Assembly (NCBI GenBank): GCA_944322025.1
Contig: CALUOH010000046.1
Location: 1-37,967, forward strand
Source of the DNA: an uncultured Bacteroidales bacterium
GTDB lineage: Bacteria > Bacteroidota > Bacteroidia > Bacteroidales > Paludibacteraceae
Direction: 5' to 3'
DNA: 37,967 nt
Part shown: piece by piece, positions 1 to 7,473 of the stretch
Layout of the letters: each line of letters starts with the position of its first letter
Position numbering within the stretch: the stretch's first letter is position 1
Notes under the pieces: model-generated
Databases searched by the model: none
What the model was told of the DNA's origin: nothing
What the model saw: only the letters and a program-made list of their open reading frames with translations
Translations under genes and position numbers: made by a program

Positions 1-2568
1 CATTTCGAATCCTTCCAAACTGGCAACTATCTGGCTCTACCGAAAGTGGAAGGCATGTTAGATGACTGGCAGCTTACATTTTGGATACGTCCAATATGTG
101 CGTATGCAAAAACTGTCGATGGAGAAAAAGTATATGTGAACAACAATGAGTATCAGGGAAGTGAAACGGTATCTGTACGCGTAGGCACCATGACGGCTAT
201 GGAGAACCCGGAGACCTTCGTCACCCTGAGAGAATGCGTATATCCATACTCTACGGACGAACTTTATAGAGACAGAAATGTTAATGAAGACATGACTGGA
301 AACAAGTACTGGGTCAAATTCTCAATCCCACTTAAAGGTTGTGACGGGAAGTATATAGTATTCAGCGATGTACAGGAAAGTTCTACACGCAACAACATGT
401 ACATAGATGATATCATAATTGAACCACTGAACACATGTGCCACTCCGGACGGCATGACAGTCAAGCAGTATACGGACAAAAGTGCCACAATATCATGTAC
501 CCACACAGAAGGGGCGACAGTCGAAGTGCGCTACGCAACCTCCTACGATGACATGATATCAGGCAAATACCAGACAGCCACATCGGAGGCCGACACTGTG
601 CTGATTGAAGGTCTCGCTCCCGCCACAGAATATTACTACGCTGTAAGGCAATTATGTTCTGAAGACGAAGCCTCGGACCTCTCAATCATGCGCACATTCA
701 CCACAGCGCACTCCGTGAGGTTCAATGAGCCATTTTCAGCAAATGTTACATGCCCTGCAGGTTGGCAGCGCGCCACAACAACTATGGCAGAAGACCTATT
801 CAATGGGACTGCACAGTTCGGTTCTTATACGAACATCACAGACACCACCGTATGGGGACAGAGGCCAATAGACAATTACAGCTCTGCTCACCGCAGGGCG
901 CACCTGCGCGGCAATGTAAGCAACAACTGTGCTTGGCTGTTTACCCCCTCTGTATATCTCGAAGAGGGACTTGAAGCACACTTATCGTTCGACATGATGC
1001 TTACTCGCGATGGGGCTTACGATGCTCCGTTACTTACAAAACGTGAGGGCTATCAGTTCATGGTCATCGTGTCTGACGATGCGGGTGCTACATGGGAAAA
1101 AGAGAATGCCACAATATGGAACAACGAACGATCGAATAATGACTTCTACTCCATACCGGCAACATACCAAGAGATATCCATCGACCTCTCCAAATATGCG
1201 GGAAAGACCGTCAAAGTAGCATTCTATGCTGAGGCTCAGCGCACTGCATTGGAAAATCTCAACCTACACATAGACAACGTAAACATCAACTCAGTGGTAA
1301 ACACGGTCTATCCGGAAGAGACTCACTGCGCTACGTATGATTATCAGCTGCACGGTTTTAACATACCTGTAAGCGATATAGACGAGGAGGAGCTGAACAC
1401 ATTCTCCCGTACAGTAGTGTCTCAAGGAACGGATAAAGACTCCACATTTACAGTGCAGTTCACGGTCAGCCCCGTATCGGAGAAGACCATTGAGGCGGAG
1501 ATGTGCGAGGGTGATGTTTATAACGAAAACGGTTTCATAAACGTGACAACAGCCGGACGACACACCCTGAAATGCAACGGTTCTAACCACTGCGACTCCA
1601 TAGTGCATCTCGACTTGACAGTCAATCCACTGGCGCGCTTTGAGTTCGACTCGACATTCTGTGAAGGCTCACCAATAATATGGAACGGTACACAATGCGA
1701 CAAACCAGGAGACTACACAGACACCATCGAACTTGGAGGAAATCGGTGTGACTCAATCGTAGTAATGCATTTGACTATGGTCGATGCCCTATACGGAGAA
1801 GAGACTCACTATCTCTGTTCTGGCTCATCTCTCGTGCTCAACGGAGAAGAGTATCTCTCCGACGGTTCAATGGCAGAATTTGTTGTAGAAGAAACTATCA
1901 AAGAAGAAGGACAGTGCGATTCTGTTGTGACGCACACTGTGGTCTACACTCCTGTCCATGATGTAGTTATAGAAGATGCTATCTGCGATGGAGAGATATA
2001 CAATGCTAACGGCTTCATCGACATCACACAGGAAGGAACATTGACTACTCCGAACCGCACACTGTTCGGATGCGATTCACTCGTGACGCTCAACCTGATC
2101 GTGATACGCGACGGGGAGACCAGCCGCGATGTGACCCGTAGAATTACACTCGACCAACTGCCGTATGAATTTTACGGCGAGACGTTCGGTACTGACACCA
2201 AACCCGGTACATACGAACGTGACGTGGAAGTGACATCGGTCAGCGGGTCATGTTCGATGAATGTACACCTAACACTCGAAGTGGAGGACGAAACAGGCAT
2301 AGTTCCGACACGTGAAATCAAGGAACTGGCACTCACGCCGAACCCTGTGCGCATACACGAAACGGTCAGAGTTCACATATACCTGACCCCTCAGCGTCTT
2401 GCAGGGCTTACTGTACAAGTGTTCAACAGCACGGGTGCACTCGTGCAAAGTCTGTCGCCTGAGACGGAACCGATAGTCATCAACGGGCTCCACACCGCAG
2501 GTGTGTATATGGTACGCGTCATTGACGGGCTCGGTGATATGTATCAAGGGAAAATTATCGTGAGATAG
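1..2568 (+). CDS. Giant T9SS-exported Fn3/jelly-roll repeat protein, 5'-truncated by window edge
   Basis: The frame is open from base 1, so the true start lies outside the window. The GTG at 46 is internal to a domain that aligns with the 2886-aa protein at 21768-30428, so it is not the start. Order of domains seen: the end of a jelly-roll (MAM/choice-of-anchor-J-like) domain with a WVKF...GKYI...YIDD pattern; a fibronectin-III-like domain from the Cys codon at 436; a second jelly-roll from about 715 to 1300; four ~45-50-residue Cys repeats of the type CxG...GCDS...L.L.V (about 1490-2100); a linker; and a C-terminal T9SS type A sorting domain with TPNPVR, a G-A-L turn and a final GKIIVR. Such proteins cross the outer membrane through the T9SS and are attached or released at the surface. 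Function beyond surface display or adhesion is not visible. The same domain order closes the 2886-aa protein, so the two are paralogues in opposite orientation. Confidence 0.9.
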   Translation, partial: HFESFQTGNYLALPKVEGMLDDWQLTFWIRPICAYAKTVDGEKVYVNNNEYQGSETVSVRVGTMTAMENPETFVTLRECVYPYSTDELYRDRNVNEDMTGNKYWVKFSIPLKGCDGKYIVFSDVQESSTRNNMYIDDIIIEPLNTCATPDGMTVKQYTDKSATISCTHTEGATVEVRYATSYDDMISGKYQTATSEADTVLIEGLAPATEYYYAVRQLCSEDEASDLSIMRTFTTAHSVRFNEPFSANVTCPAGWQRATTTMAEDLFNGTAQFGSYTNITDTTVWGQRPIDNYSSAHRRAHLRGNVSNNCAWLFTPSVYLEEGLEAHLSFDMMLTRDGAYDAPLLTKREGYQFMVIVSDDAGATWEKENATIWNNERSNNDFYSIPATYQEISIDLSKYAGKTVKVAFYAEAQRTALENLNLHIDNVNINSVVNTVYPEETHCATYDYQLHGFNIPVSDIDEEELNTFSRTVVSQGTDKDSTFTVQFTVSPVSEKTIEAEMCEGDVYNENGFINVTTAGRHTLKCNGSNHCDSIVHLDLTVNPLARFEFDSTFCEGSPIIWNGTQCDKPGDYTDTIELGGNRCDSIVVMHLTMVDALYGEETHYLCSGSSLVLNGEEYLSDGSMAEFVVEETIKEEGQCDSVVTHTVVYTPVHDVVIEDAICDGEIYNANGFIDITQEGTLTTPNRTLFGCDSLVTLNLIVIRDGETSRDVTRRITLDQLPYEFYGETFGTDTKPGTYERDVEVTSVSGSCSMNVHLTLEVEDETGIVPTREIKELALTPNPVRIHETVRVHIYLTPQRLAGLTVQVFNSTGALVQSLSPETEPIVINGLHTAGVYMVRVIDGLGDMYQGKIIVR

Positions 2569-2578
2569 TTATTGAGGA

Positions 2579-2598
2579 GACTGTACGCACGTACAGTC
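2579..2598. other. Short perfect hairpin after the giant gene
   Basis: GACTGTAC and GTACAGTC form a perfect 8-bp stem around a GCAC loop, 11 bases after the stop codon. No T-run follows, so this is not by itself a terminator. It may protect the mRNA 3' end upstream of the real terminator. Confidence 0.4.
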
Positions 2599-2622
2599 CC
2601 CAGGTTTGTTAATGATGATGGA

Positions 2623-2658
2623 GATGGCGGGCAATGTGATTGCCCGCCATCGTTTTTT
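2623..2658 (+). terminator. Rho-independent terminator of the 5'-truncated giant gene
   Basis: GATGGCGGGCA (2623-2633) pairs perfectly with TGCCCGCCATC (2641-2651), and two further A-T pairs can form inside the loop. TTTTTT follows at 2653-2658. It closes the + strand transcription unit from the left edge. Confidence 0.9.
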
Positions 2659-2660
2659 GT

Positions 2661-2950
2661 ATTGGTTTGACCCATACGGCACTTCTGTATCCGGCATCCA
2701 GCGTGTCGGCAAAGGCCTGACATTATATCTCCCCAGACAACAGCTCATATCTACCGCTCTCCGATAAATTTACACTATCTACAGACACGACACGAACTGC
2801 CTGACAAAGCAGTTTACCGTATGTAACCTGTCCTCTTACGACCGTTCAGCCATCCTCTCCTTGGTCTGCGGCCTGTTTTCCGCTTTCAGGGCATTACCCT
2901 CCAAACAGGATGCTGTCTCGCCGGAGAATGGCGAGAGGATAGGCTGACGC
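2661..2950. other. Intergenic stretch with no recognised gene
   Basis: No credible coding frame, tRNA or riboswitch is seen. The one clear structure is an inverted repeat, TCTCGCC (2916-2922) and GGCGAGA (2930-2936) with a 7-base loop, lying just before a copy of the dispersed intergenic repeat. Confidence 0.5.
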
Positions 2951-3010
2951 TTCGGGAAGCCTTCGGAGGAGCTTCGGCGAGAGTACGTGTTTTTAACCTT
3001 AATTTACAGT
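2951..3010 (+). repeat. Dispersed intergenic repeat, copy A (divergent)
   Basis: It shares the core GCGAGAGTACG (from 2977), followed by TTTTTAACC and an ATTTACAGTG tail, with copies at about 12451, 12561, 21421 and 37774. The part before the core is shorter and more CTTCGG-rich than in the well-matched copies. It lies between the terminator of the preceding gene and the promoters of the UbiA operon, and a G-rich tract follows it. Confidence 0.65.
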
Positions 3011-3050
3011 GCAGTGAAGGGGGGCATAGGCAAAGCGGGGGAAACAGGCA

Positions 3051-3082
3051 TTTGCCATTTTGTCTGACTTTCAATATCTTTG
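3051..3082 (+). promoter_or_regulatory. Bacteroidota-type promoter P1 for the prenyltransferase-thiamine operon
   Basis: TTTG at 3051-3054 is followed after 20 bases by TATCTTTG at 3075-3082, matching the Bacteroidota -33 TTTG / -7 TAnnTTTG pattern. An inverted repeat TTGTAC...GTACAA (3080-3085/3092-3097) overlaps the expected start site and could be an operator or a 5' hairpin. No TPP-riboswitch motif is visible downstream. Confidence 0.65.
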
Positions 3083-3132
3083 TACCTGACAGTACAAGAT
3101 AGGAGTCGGTTCGGAAAAGCGATTAAGTAAAC

Positions 3133-3165
3133 TTGTTGCATTTCTCTCACCTTTCACTATCTTTG
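3133..3165 (+). promoter_or_regulatory. Bacteroidota-type promoter P2 for the prenyltransferase-thiamine operon
   Basis: TTG (3136-3138) is followed after 19 bases by TATCTTTG (3158-3165). Transcription would start about 14 bases before the ATG at 3186, giving a very short leader. It is in tandem with P1, which lies about 80 bases upstream. Confidence 0.65.
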
Positions 3166-3185
3166 CAGACAACTTATCTTGGACT

Positions 3186-4196
3186 ATGAACAAAATCTCA
3201 TTCTGGCTACACAATGCCCGCCACATATCTTTGCCGCAGAGTCTTTTGCCTGCTGCTCTGGCCATAGGCATGGCAATGCAGTACGACACATTCTCATGGT
3301 GGCTCGCTCTCATAGCCCTGTTCGGCGTGGAGTGCGCACACCTCGGCATGAATCTCGCCGATGACTATTTCGACTATAAAGTAGGCAGTGCCGAGAAACG
3401 GCAGACTCTCGCGGCAGACGGCATGCGTGCCCGCATACACAAATACCCCTACCTCACATCTGGCGAGGCCACAACGCGCCAATTGGCCGCAGCCGTCACC
3501 GTTTTCCTTGCCATCGCTGCGGCAGCGGGTACTGTCATAATAATATTCCGGGGAACAACGCCGCTCATCATAGCCATCGTGGGCTGCATTCTCGGCATAT
3601 CCTATTCTGGATGGCCTTTCCGCCTCGGCTACCACGGCTATGGCGAACTGGTCATAGGAATGATGTTCGGCCCGCTGCTGATGACAGGAGTGCAATATGC
3701 CGCGTGCGGTGTGATGGACGAGCAAATCATACTCGTGAGTGTGGCCATCGGCCTGCTGGTCACGAACATACTATATACACACTCTGTGCTTGACCGCCAC
3801 GCAGATGCGCAGATGGACAAGCTGACGCTGGCCCGTCTGCTGAAAAAGCGCAACGCCATGCTCGGCGCGTCGGCAGTGTTCTGCTTCGTGCCATTCATTC
3901 TTATGGCGGCTGGCGTTGTCTTCGGGATACTCCATTGGGCGTATCTGTTTACCCTAATACTGCTGCCTATGGCCATATTCCTTTGGGATTCGATACGTAA
4001 GTTCCTGTACGATATACCCGTGCCGCTCACAGTCAGGCCGTGGATGGGACCGATGGGCAAATTCGACAAATATTGCGAGGCCGGCATCGGTTGGTTTATG
4101 CTCCGCTGGCTGACGGCGCGTAACCTAATCTCTTTCTTTGCACTTATATTGCTGATTGTCAATGTCATTTTGAAAATAACCCATACGCTATTATGA
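3186..4196 (+). CDS. UbiA-family prenyltransferase (membrane)
   Basis: The 336-residue protein is strongly hydrophobic with about eight or nine likely membrane helices. It has both Asp-rich motifs of the UbiA superfamily: N56-LAD-DYF-D63 (NxxDxxxD) and D203RHAD207 (DxxxD). These bind the Mg-diphosphate of an isoprenoid donor. A GYSGWPF-like loop and the GYGELVIG segment are also typical of MenA/UbiA relatives. The family attaches prenyl chains to aromatic or other acceptors at the membrane; MenA makes demethylmenaquinone. The N-terminus lacks the RPKTL-like motif common in MenA, so the acceptor is uncertain and no gene symbol is given. It heads a cluster whose next gene overlaps its stop codon by ATGA, indicating translational coupling with a radical SAM enzyme. 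Two tandem promoters lie upstream. Confidence 0.9.
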   Translation: MNKISFWLHNARHISLPQSLLPAALAIGMAMQYDTFSWWLALIALFGVECAHLGMNLADDYFDYKVGSAEKRQTLAADGMRARIHKYPYLTSGEATTRQLAAAVTVFLAIAAAAGTVIIIFRGTTPLIIAIVGCILGISYSGWPFRLGYHGYGELVIGMMFGPLLMTGVQYAACGVMDEQIILVSVAIGLLVTNILYTHSVLDRHADAQMDKLTLARLLKKRNAMLGASAVFCFVPFILMAAGVVFGILHWAYLFTLILLPMAIFLWDSIRKFLYDIPVPLTVRPWMGPMGKFDKYCEAGIGWFMLRWLTARNLISFFALILLIVNVILKITHTLL

Positions 4197-5089
4197 AACT
4201 CAAACAGATGTTCTACCTCGGATGGTGGTTTTTCGGCGCACGTGTGCTTGGCAGGAAACACCCGCTCCAGACGGTGCTTTTCATTTCAGACCAATGCAAC
4301 CTTAAATGCAAGCACTGTTCGGTCTATTCACGCGCCAACCCCAACATAATGACGTTCGAGGGAATACGCAAAGAACTCGAATATTCCTACTCGCTCGGCT
4401 CGCGGTTCGTAGACCTCGAAGGGGGGGAGGTGATGCTGTGGCGCGACGGGGAGAAGCGTATCAACGACGTGATAGACCTCGCCCGCGAAGTGGGTTTCTT
4501 CTCCGTCACAATCACCACAAACGCACAACTCCCGTTCGCCGGAAGCCATGCCGACAGCATCTGGGTAAGTCTCGACGGCTACGGACATTACCACGAAGCC
4601 ATACGCGGTGAAGGCACATTCGCCCGTCTGGAGAAAAACATTGCCGAGTGCGGGCACAAGCATTTGAGCGTCAATATGGTAGTGAATAAATACAACTGGG
4701 AATCAGTGGAGGAGACCGTCAAGTATGTGAAGGCAAACCCCGCGATAGAGAGCATATCAATCAATTTCTATACACCGTTTCCCGATGCGGAGAACCTCAT
4801 GATAACACGTGAGCAGCGCGAAAGGGTGATTGACCTCGTAATACGGATGAAGCGTGAGGGCTACCCAATAATGAACTCCGTGTCAGGACTGAAACTGATG
4901 AGGCACAACGACTTCAAACGCCATTGCTGGGTTACGAACTTCGTATATGCCGACCACACACGCGCCAACTGCGCCGGGGAGCGTCTCGGCATCTGCGACG
5001 ACTGCGGACTGTGCATGGCAGGAGAGATGAACGCCGTGTTCAACTTCCATCCGGACACCATATTTGCAGGACTTAAATTAAGGCTATAA
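4193..5089 (+). CDS. Radical SAM enzyme with C-terminal Cys cluster, function unknown
   Basis: This 298-residue protein has the radical SAM 4Fe-4S motif C35NLKC39KHC42, an EGGE segment (residues 76-79) for SAM binding, and a WVSLDGY strand typical of the TIM barrel. The C-terminal part carries five cysteines (245, 260, 268, 271 and 274, the last three as CxxCxxC), which suggests an auxiliary iron-sulfur cluster as in SPASM-like enzymes. The SLDGY..YH..IRG pattern resembles HpnH, MoaA and PqqE relatives, but I cannot assign a substrate. It overlaps the prenyltransferase by 4 bases (ATGA) and is 6 bases from thiS. Translational coupling to a prenyltransferase suggests that it acts on the prenylated product or its acceptor; that is inference. 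A role in thiamine synthesis is the alternative. It does not resemble ThiH or ThiC. Confidence 0.9.
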   Translation: MKLKQMFYLGWWFFGARVLGRKHPLQTVLFISDQCNLKCKHCSVYSRANPNIMTFEGIRKELEYSYSLGSRFVDLEGGEVMLWRDGEKRINDVIDLAREVGFFSVTITTNAQLPFAGSHADSIWVSLDGYGHYHEAIRGEGTFARLEKNIAECGHKHLSVNMVVNKYNWESVEETVKYVKANPAIESISINFYTPFPDAENLMITREQRERVIDLVIRMKREGYPIMNSVSGLKLMRHNDFKRHCWVTNFVYADHTRANCAGERLGICDDCGLCMAGEMNAVFNFHPDTIFAGLKLRL

Positions 5090-5095
5090 CATATT

Positions 5096-5296
5096 ATGAA
5101 AATAACCATTAACGGCAGAGAACATATATTCGCATCAGCCCTCACAGTGGAGGAACTGCTGCCCGCCATCGGTACTGACGGCAAGGGTAAGGCCGTGGCC
5201 GTGAACAACCGCGTAGTGCCGCGCACATCGTGGGGAGAGCACCGCTTGTCGGACGGCGACAATGTGACCATAATAACTGCTGCCTATGGAGGCTAA
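5096..5296 (+). CDS. thiS: ThiS sulfur carrier protein
   Basis: This 66-residue protein has a beta-grasp fold pattern and ends in the diagnostic Gly-Gly (AAYGG), the site that is adenylated and converted to thiocarboxylate by ThiF-type enzymes. It starts with MKITING, as many ThiS proteins do. ThiS normally gives sulfur to ThiG for the thiazole ring of thiamine. ThiG, ThiF and ThiH are not in this window, so partners must be elsewhere or the carrier has another client. Its last 11 bases overlap the start of the next gene, and the gap to the radical SAM gene is only 6 bases, so it is within one operon. Confidence 0.9.
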   Translation: MKITINGREHIFASALTVEELLPAIGTDGKGKAVAVNNRVVPRTSWGEHRLSDGDNVTIITAAYGG

Positions 5297-5891
5297 GCGG
5301 CTTATTGCAATAACTACCGAGGGCGACTACCCCGACGAACCGGGGTTCATAGCACTGATGCTCACCGAGGGCATAGACCTCATACACATACGCAAACCTA
5401 CATGGGACGAGGAGCGTATGCATGCGCTCATAGCCTCCATCGACGAGAAATGGCACAGCCGTCTCGTACTCCACTCCCATTTCCCACTGGCAGAGGAGTT
5501 CGGTCTCCACGGAATACATCTCAACAGCCGTGCACTCCACGCGCCGGAAGGCTACAAAGGCACGATAAGTTGTTCGTGCCACTCCATACAGGAGCTTCAG
5601 AAACGCAGTCCGCAGATGGATTACTGCACGCTCAGCCCCATATTCGACAGCATATCGAAAAGCGGTTACATATCACACTTCACCGACACTGAACTGACGT
5701 GCGCACAGCACTGCGGCATCATCAATGCCAAAACAATGGCACTAGGGGGCATCAATGCGGAGAATATAAGCATACTCTGGTCATGGGGGTTCGGCGGGGC
5801 GTGTATGCTCGGTTATCTGTGGGAGGCAAAGAGCCGCGAGATACTGAAATGCCGTCTGCGCACCCTGCACCAAAAAGCGAAACAGCCATGA
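5286..5891 (+). CDS. thiE: ThiE/TenI-family protein: thiamine phosphate synthase or thiazole tautomerase
   Basis: This 201-residue TIM-barrel protein has the family pattern: an IHIRKP strand (34-38) in place of the QLR/QFR motif, GIHLNSR (76-82), a S-CHS segment with His99, LSPIF (116-120) and ALGGI (152-156). The Asp residues that bind Mg in B. subtilis ThiE (the ND-R/D and GQED motifs) appear to be replaced here by H63-S-H65 and N80-S-R. A His in an S-x-HS motif recalls the catalytic His of TenI, the thiazole tautomerase. Many Bacteroidota proteins with the RKP form are annotated as ThiE, so either role is possible; the gene symbol follows that usage. The ATG overlaps thiS by 11 bases, and its stop overlaps the tenA start as ATGA, so synthesis is coupled. 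Confidence 0.8.
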   Translation: MEAKRLIAITTEGDYPDEPGFIALMLTEGIDLIHIRKPTWDEERMHALIASIDEKWHSRLVLHSHFPLAEEFGLHGIHLNSRALHAPEGYKGTISCSCHSIQELQKRSPQMDYCTLSPIFDSISKSGYISHFTDTELTCAQHCGIINAKTMALGGINAENISILWSWGFGGACMLGYLWEAKSREILKCRLRTLHQKAKQP

Positions 5892-6535
5892 GATGGAGTG
5901 AAACGGCCTGGCAGTCCGCACAGCACATTATCAGCAGTATAGAACGATGCCGCTTCGTCCGCAAGTTGTCCGACGGCACGCTCTCTTCCGACTGTTTCCG
6001 CGCCTATATCGCGCAAGACATTATTTATATGCGCAACTTTGAGGCGCGCCTCCGTCTGCTCCACCGCCAAATGCACGGCACACCCGCAGCCGACATACTT
6101 GCGGCCAATATTGACGATACCCTTGCCGCCGAAAACTCTCTGCACTCCTTGCTCGCCGACCGTTTCGACATAGAGCCGGAGACGCGCAAATGTCCCGCCA
6201 ATATGGCATACGACCGTATGCTTACCCGACTTGAAAAGGAGGAGTGCACCGCCTATACATTTGCCTCGCTACTTCCATGCTATTGGGTATATGCACACAT
6301 AGGACTACTCATTTTCAGACAGCATACCGCAGCCGATAATCCATACGCCGACTGGATAGCCACATATGGTGACCCATCGTTCCAGACCGACGCGGAACAG
6401 TTCCGCACCCTATGCGACAGCTGCGCCGCCATACAGACAGACAGTACATTGCACCGCATGACATCCTATTTTCTTCACTCTACCGCGCTCGAACTCCGTT
6501 TCTGGCGCGACTGCTACCGCGCCGGGAAGAAATGA
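5888..6535 (+). CDS. tenA: TenA aminopyrimidine aminohydrolase (thiaminase II family)
   Basis: The frame is open further upstream, but the ATG at 5888 overlaps the previous stop (ATGA) and gives a 215-residue protein, the usual TenA length. Family residues match the B. subtilis numbering closely: D44 and Y47 in IAQDIIY, the catalytic Cys131 in LLPCYWVY, a YADWI..Y segment and E202 in the LELRFW helix. TenA hydrolyses aminomethyl- or formylaminomethyl-pyrimidine to HMP, salvaging the pyrimidine of degraded thiamine, and can cleave thiamine. HMP is then the substrate of ThiD, encoded next. It acts in the cytoplasm as a tetramer in known members. It is the last gene of the overlapping block; 73 bases separate it from thiD. 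Confidence 0.92.
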   Translation: MRWSETAWQSAQHIISSIERCRFVRKLSDGTLSSDCFRAYIAQDIIYMRNFEARLRLLHRQMHGTPAADILAANIDDTLAAENSLHSLLADRFDIEPETRKCPANMAYDRMLTRLEKEECTAYTFASLLPCYWVYAHIGLLIFRQHTAADNPYADWIATYGDPSFQTDAEQFRTLCDSCAAIQTDSTLHRMTSYFLHSTALELRFWRDCYRAGKK

Positions 6536-6575
6536 AAAAAAAGTTCAGTCTGATTCCAATCCCGAAATTTATCGT

Positions 6576-6583
6576 TAACTTCG
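6576..6583 (+). promoter_or_regulatory. Possible -7 box before thiD
   Basis: TAACTTCG differs from the TAnnTTTG box at one position and lies about 25 bases before the thiD start. No convincing -33 TTTG is found at the right distance. Read-through from tenA is equally possible, since no terminator lies in the 73-base gap. Confidence 0.3.
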
Positions 6584-6608
6584 TAGTTGCAAACAAATAA
6601 CGTTATCA

Positions 6609-7427
6609 ATGATGAAATACAACCGTGTAATAACTATTGCAGGAAGCGACTCGGGCGGAGGCGCAGGCATACAGGCAGACATAAAGACAATATCAGCCTG
6701 CGGATGCTATGCATCGTCCGCCATTACTGCCATAACTGTGCAGAACACGCTCGGCGTGCAGTCCGTATTCCCCATACCAACTGAGACCATAAAAGGAGAG
6801 ATAGACGCCGTGCTGTCGGACATCGGGACGGACGCAATCAAAATCGGTATGCTCCATTCGGCGGAGGTGATGCTCACCGTGCGCGACTGTATCACCGCAT
6901 ACGGTAACCGCAATATAGTGCTTGACCCCGTGATGGTGTCTACCTCGGGGCATAAGCTCATGGAGGATAGTGCGATAGAGACTCTTATTAATGAACTTAT
7001 GCCGTACGCACGTATCATAACGCCCAATATACCGGAGGCTGAAATCATACTCGGACGGAAGATAGGTAGGCAGGACGAGCTGGCCAAGTACGCCAGAGAG
7101 CTCTCCATGGGTGGGCGCATTTCCGTGCTGCTGAAAGCGGGGCACCTCACGGAAGAGCAGCTCATCGACACGCTATATAATGCAGAAACAGACGAGACCG
7201 TGCCGCTGGAATCTCCGCGCCTGCACACCAAAAACACTCACGGCACGGGCTGTACGCTGTCGTCCGCCGTGGCATCGTTCTTAGCGAAAGGGTTGCCACT
7301 GACCGATGCAGTGCAGAGTGCGAAAGAGTACATTACCCGCGCCATAGAGTCAGGGGCGCGGTACACGATAGGACACGGATTCGGCCCGGTAGACCATTTT
7401 TATGCGCTGCGGAAAGAGCGGCCATAA
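6609..7427 (+). CDS. thiD: Hydroxymethylpyrimidine/phosphomethylpyrimidine kinase
   Basis: This 272-residue ribokinase-fold enzyme phosphorylates HMP and then HMP-phosphate, giving HMP-PP for coupling to thiazole phosphate. Seen directly: the N-terminal GSDSGGGAGIQAD (residues 13-25) that holds the substrate, the V-DPVM-S strand near residue 100, and the C-terminal THGTGC signature with Cys215 and the conserved phosphate-binding Gly pair. Length is normal for ThiD, with no fused ThiE or TenA domain. Two ATGs stand side by side (6609 and 6612); the first is used here. It follows tenA in the same direction and uses the HMP that TenA makes. Confidence 0.95.
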   Translation: MMKYNRVITIAGSDSGGGAGIQADIKTISACGCYASSAITAITVQNTLGVQSVFPIPTETIKGEIDAVLSDIGTDAIKIGMLHSAEVMLTVRDCITAYGNRNIVLDPVMVSTSGHKLMEDSAIETLINELMPYARIITPNIPEAEIILGRKIGRQDELAKYARELSMGGRISVLLKAGHLTEEQLIDTLYNAETDETVPLESPRLHTKNTHGTGCTLSSAVASFLAKGLPLTDAVQSAKEYITRAIESGARYTIGHGFGPVDHFYALRKERP

Positions 7428-7473
7428 GGGGCATGAACTGCGAATATATTAATCACATATAATCTATAATACT

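Noticed and set aside
46..48. GTG at 46 as the start of the first gene
   Set aside because: It falls inside a jelly-roll domain that aligns with the larger paralogue, and the frame is open to base 1, so the gene is cut by the window edge.
3083..3185. TPP riboswitch upstream of the thiamine gene cluster
   Set aside because: A TACCTGA-like string at 3083 is part of a short inverted repeat; the other conserved parts of the THI element, including CTGAGA, are missing.
5699..5887. Upstream extension of tenA to an ATG at 5699
   Set aside because: It would overlap thiE by almost 200 bases; the ATG at 5888 overlaps the thiE stop as ATGA and gives the standard TenA length.
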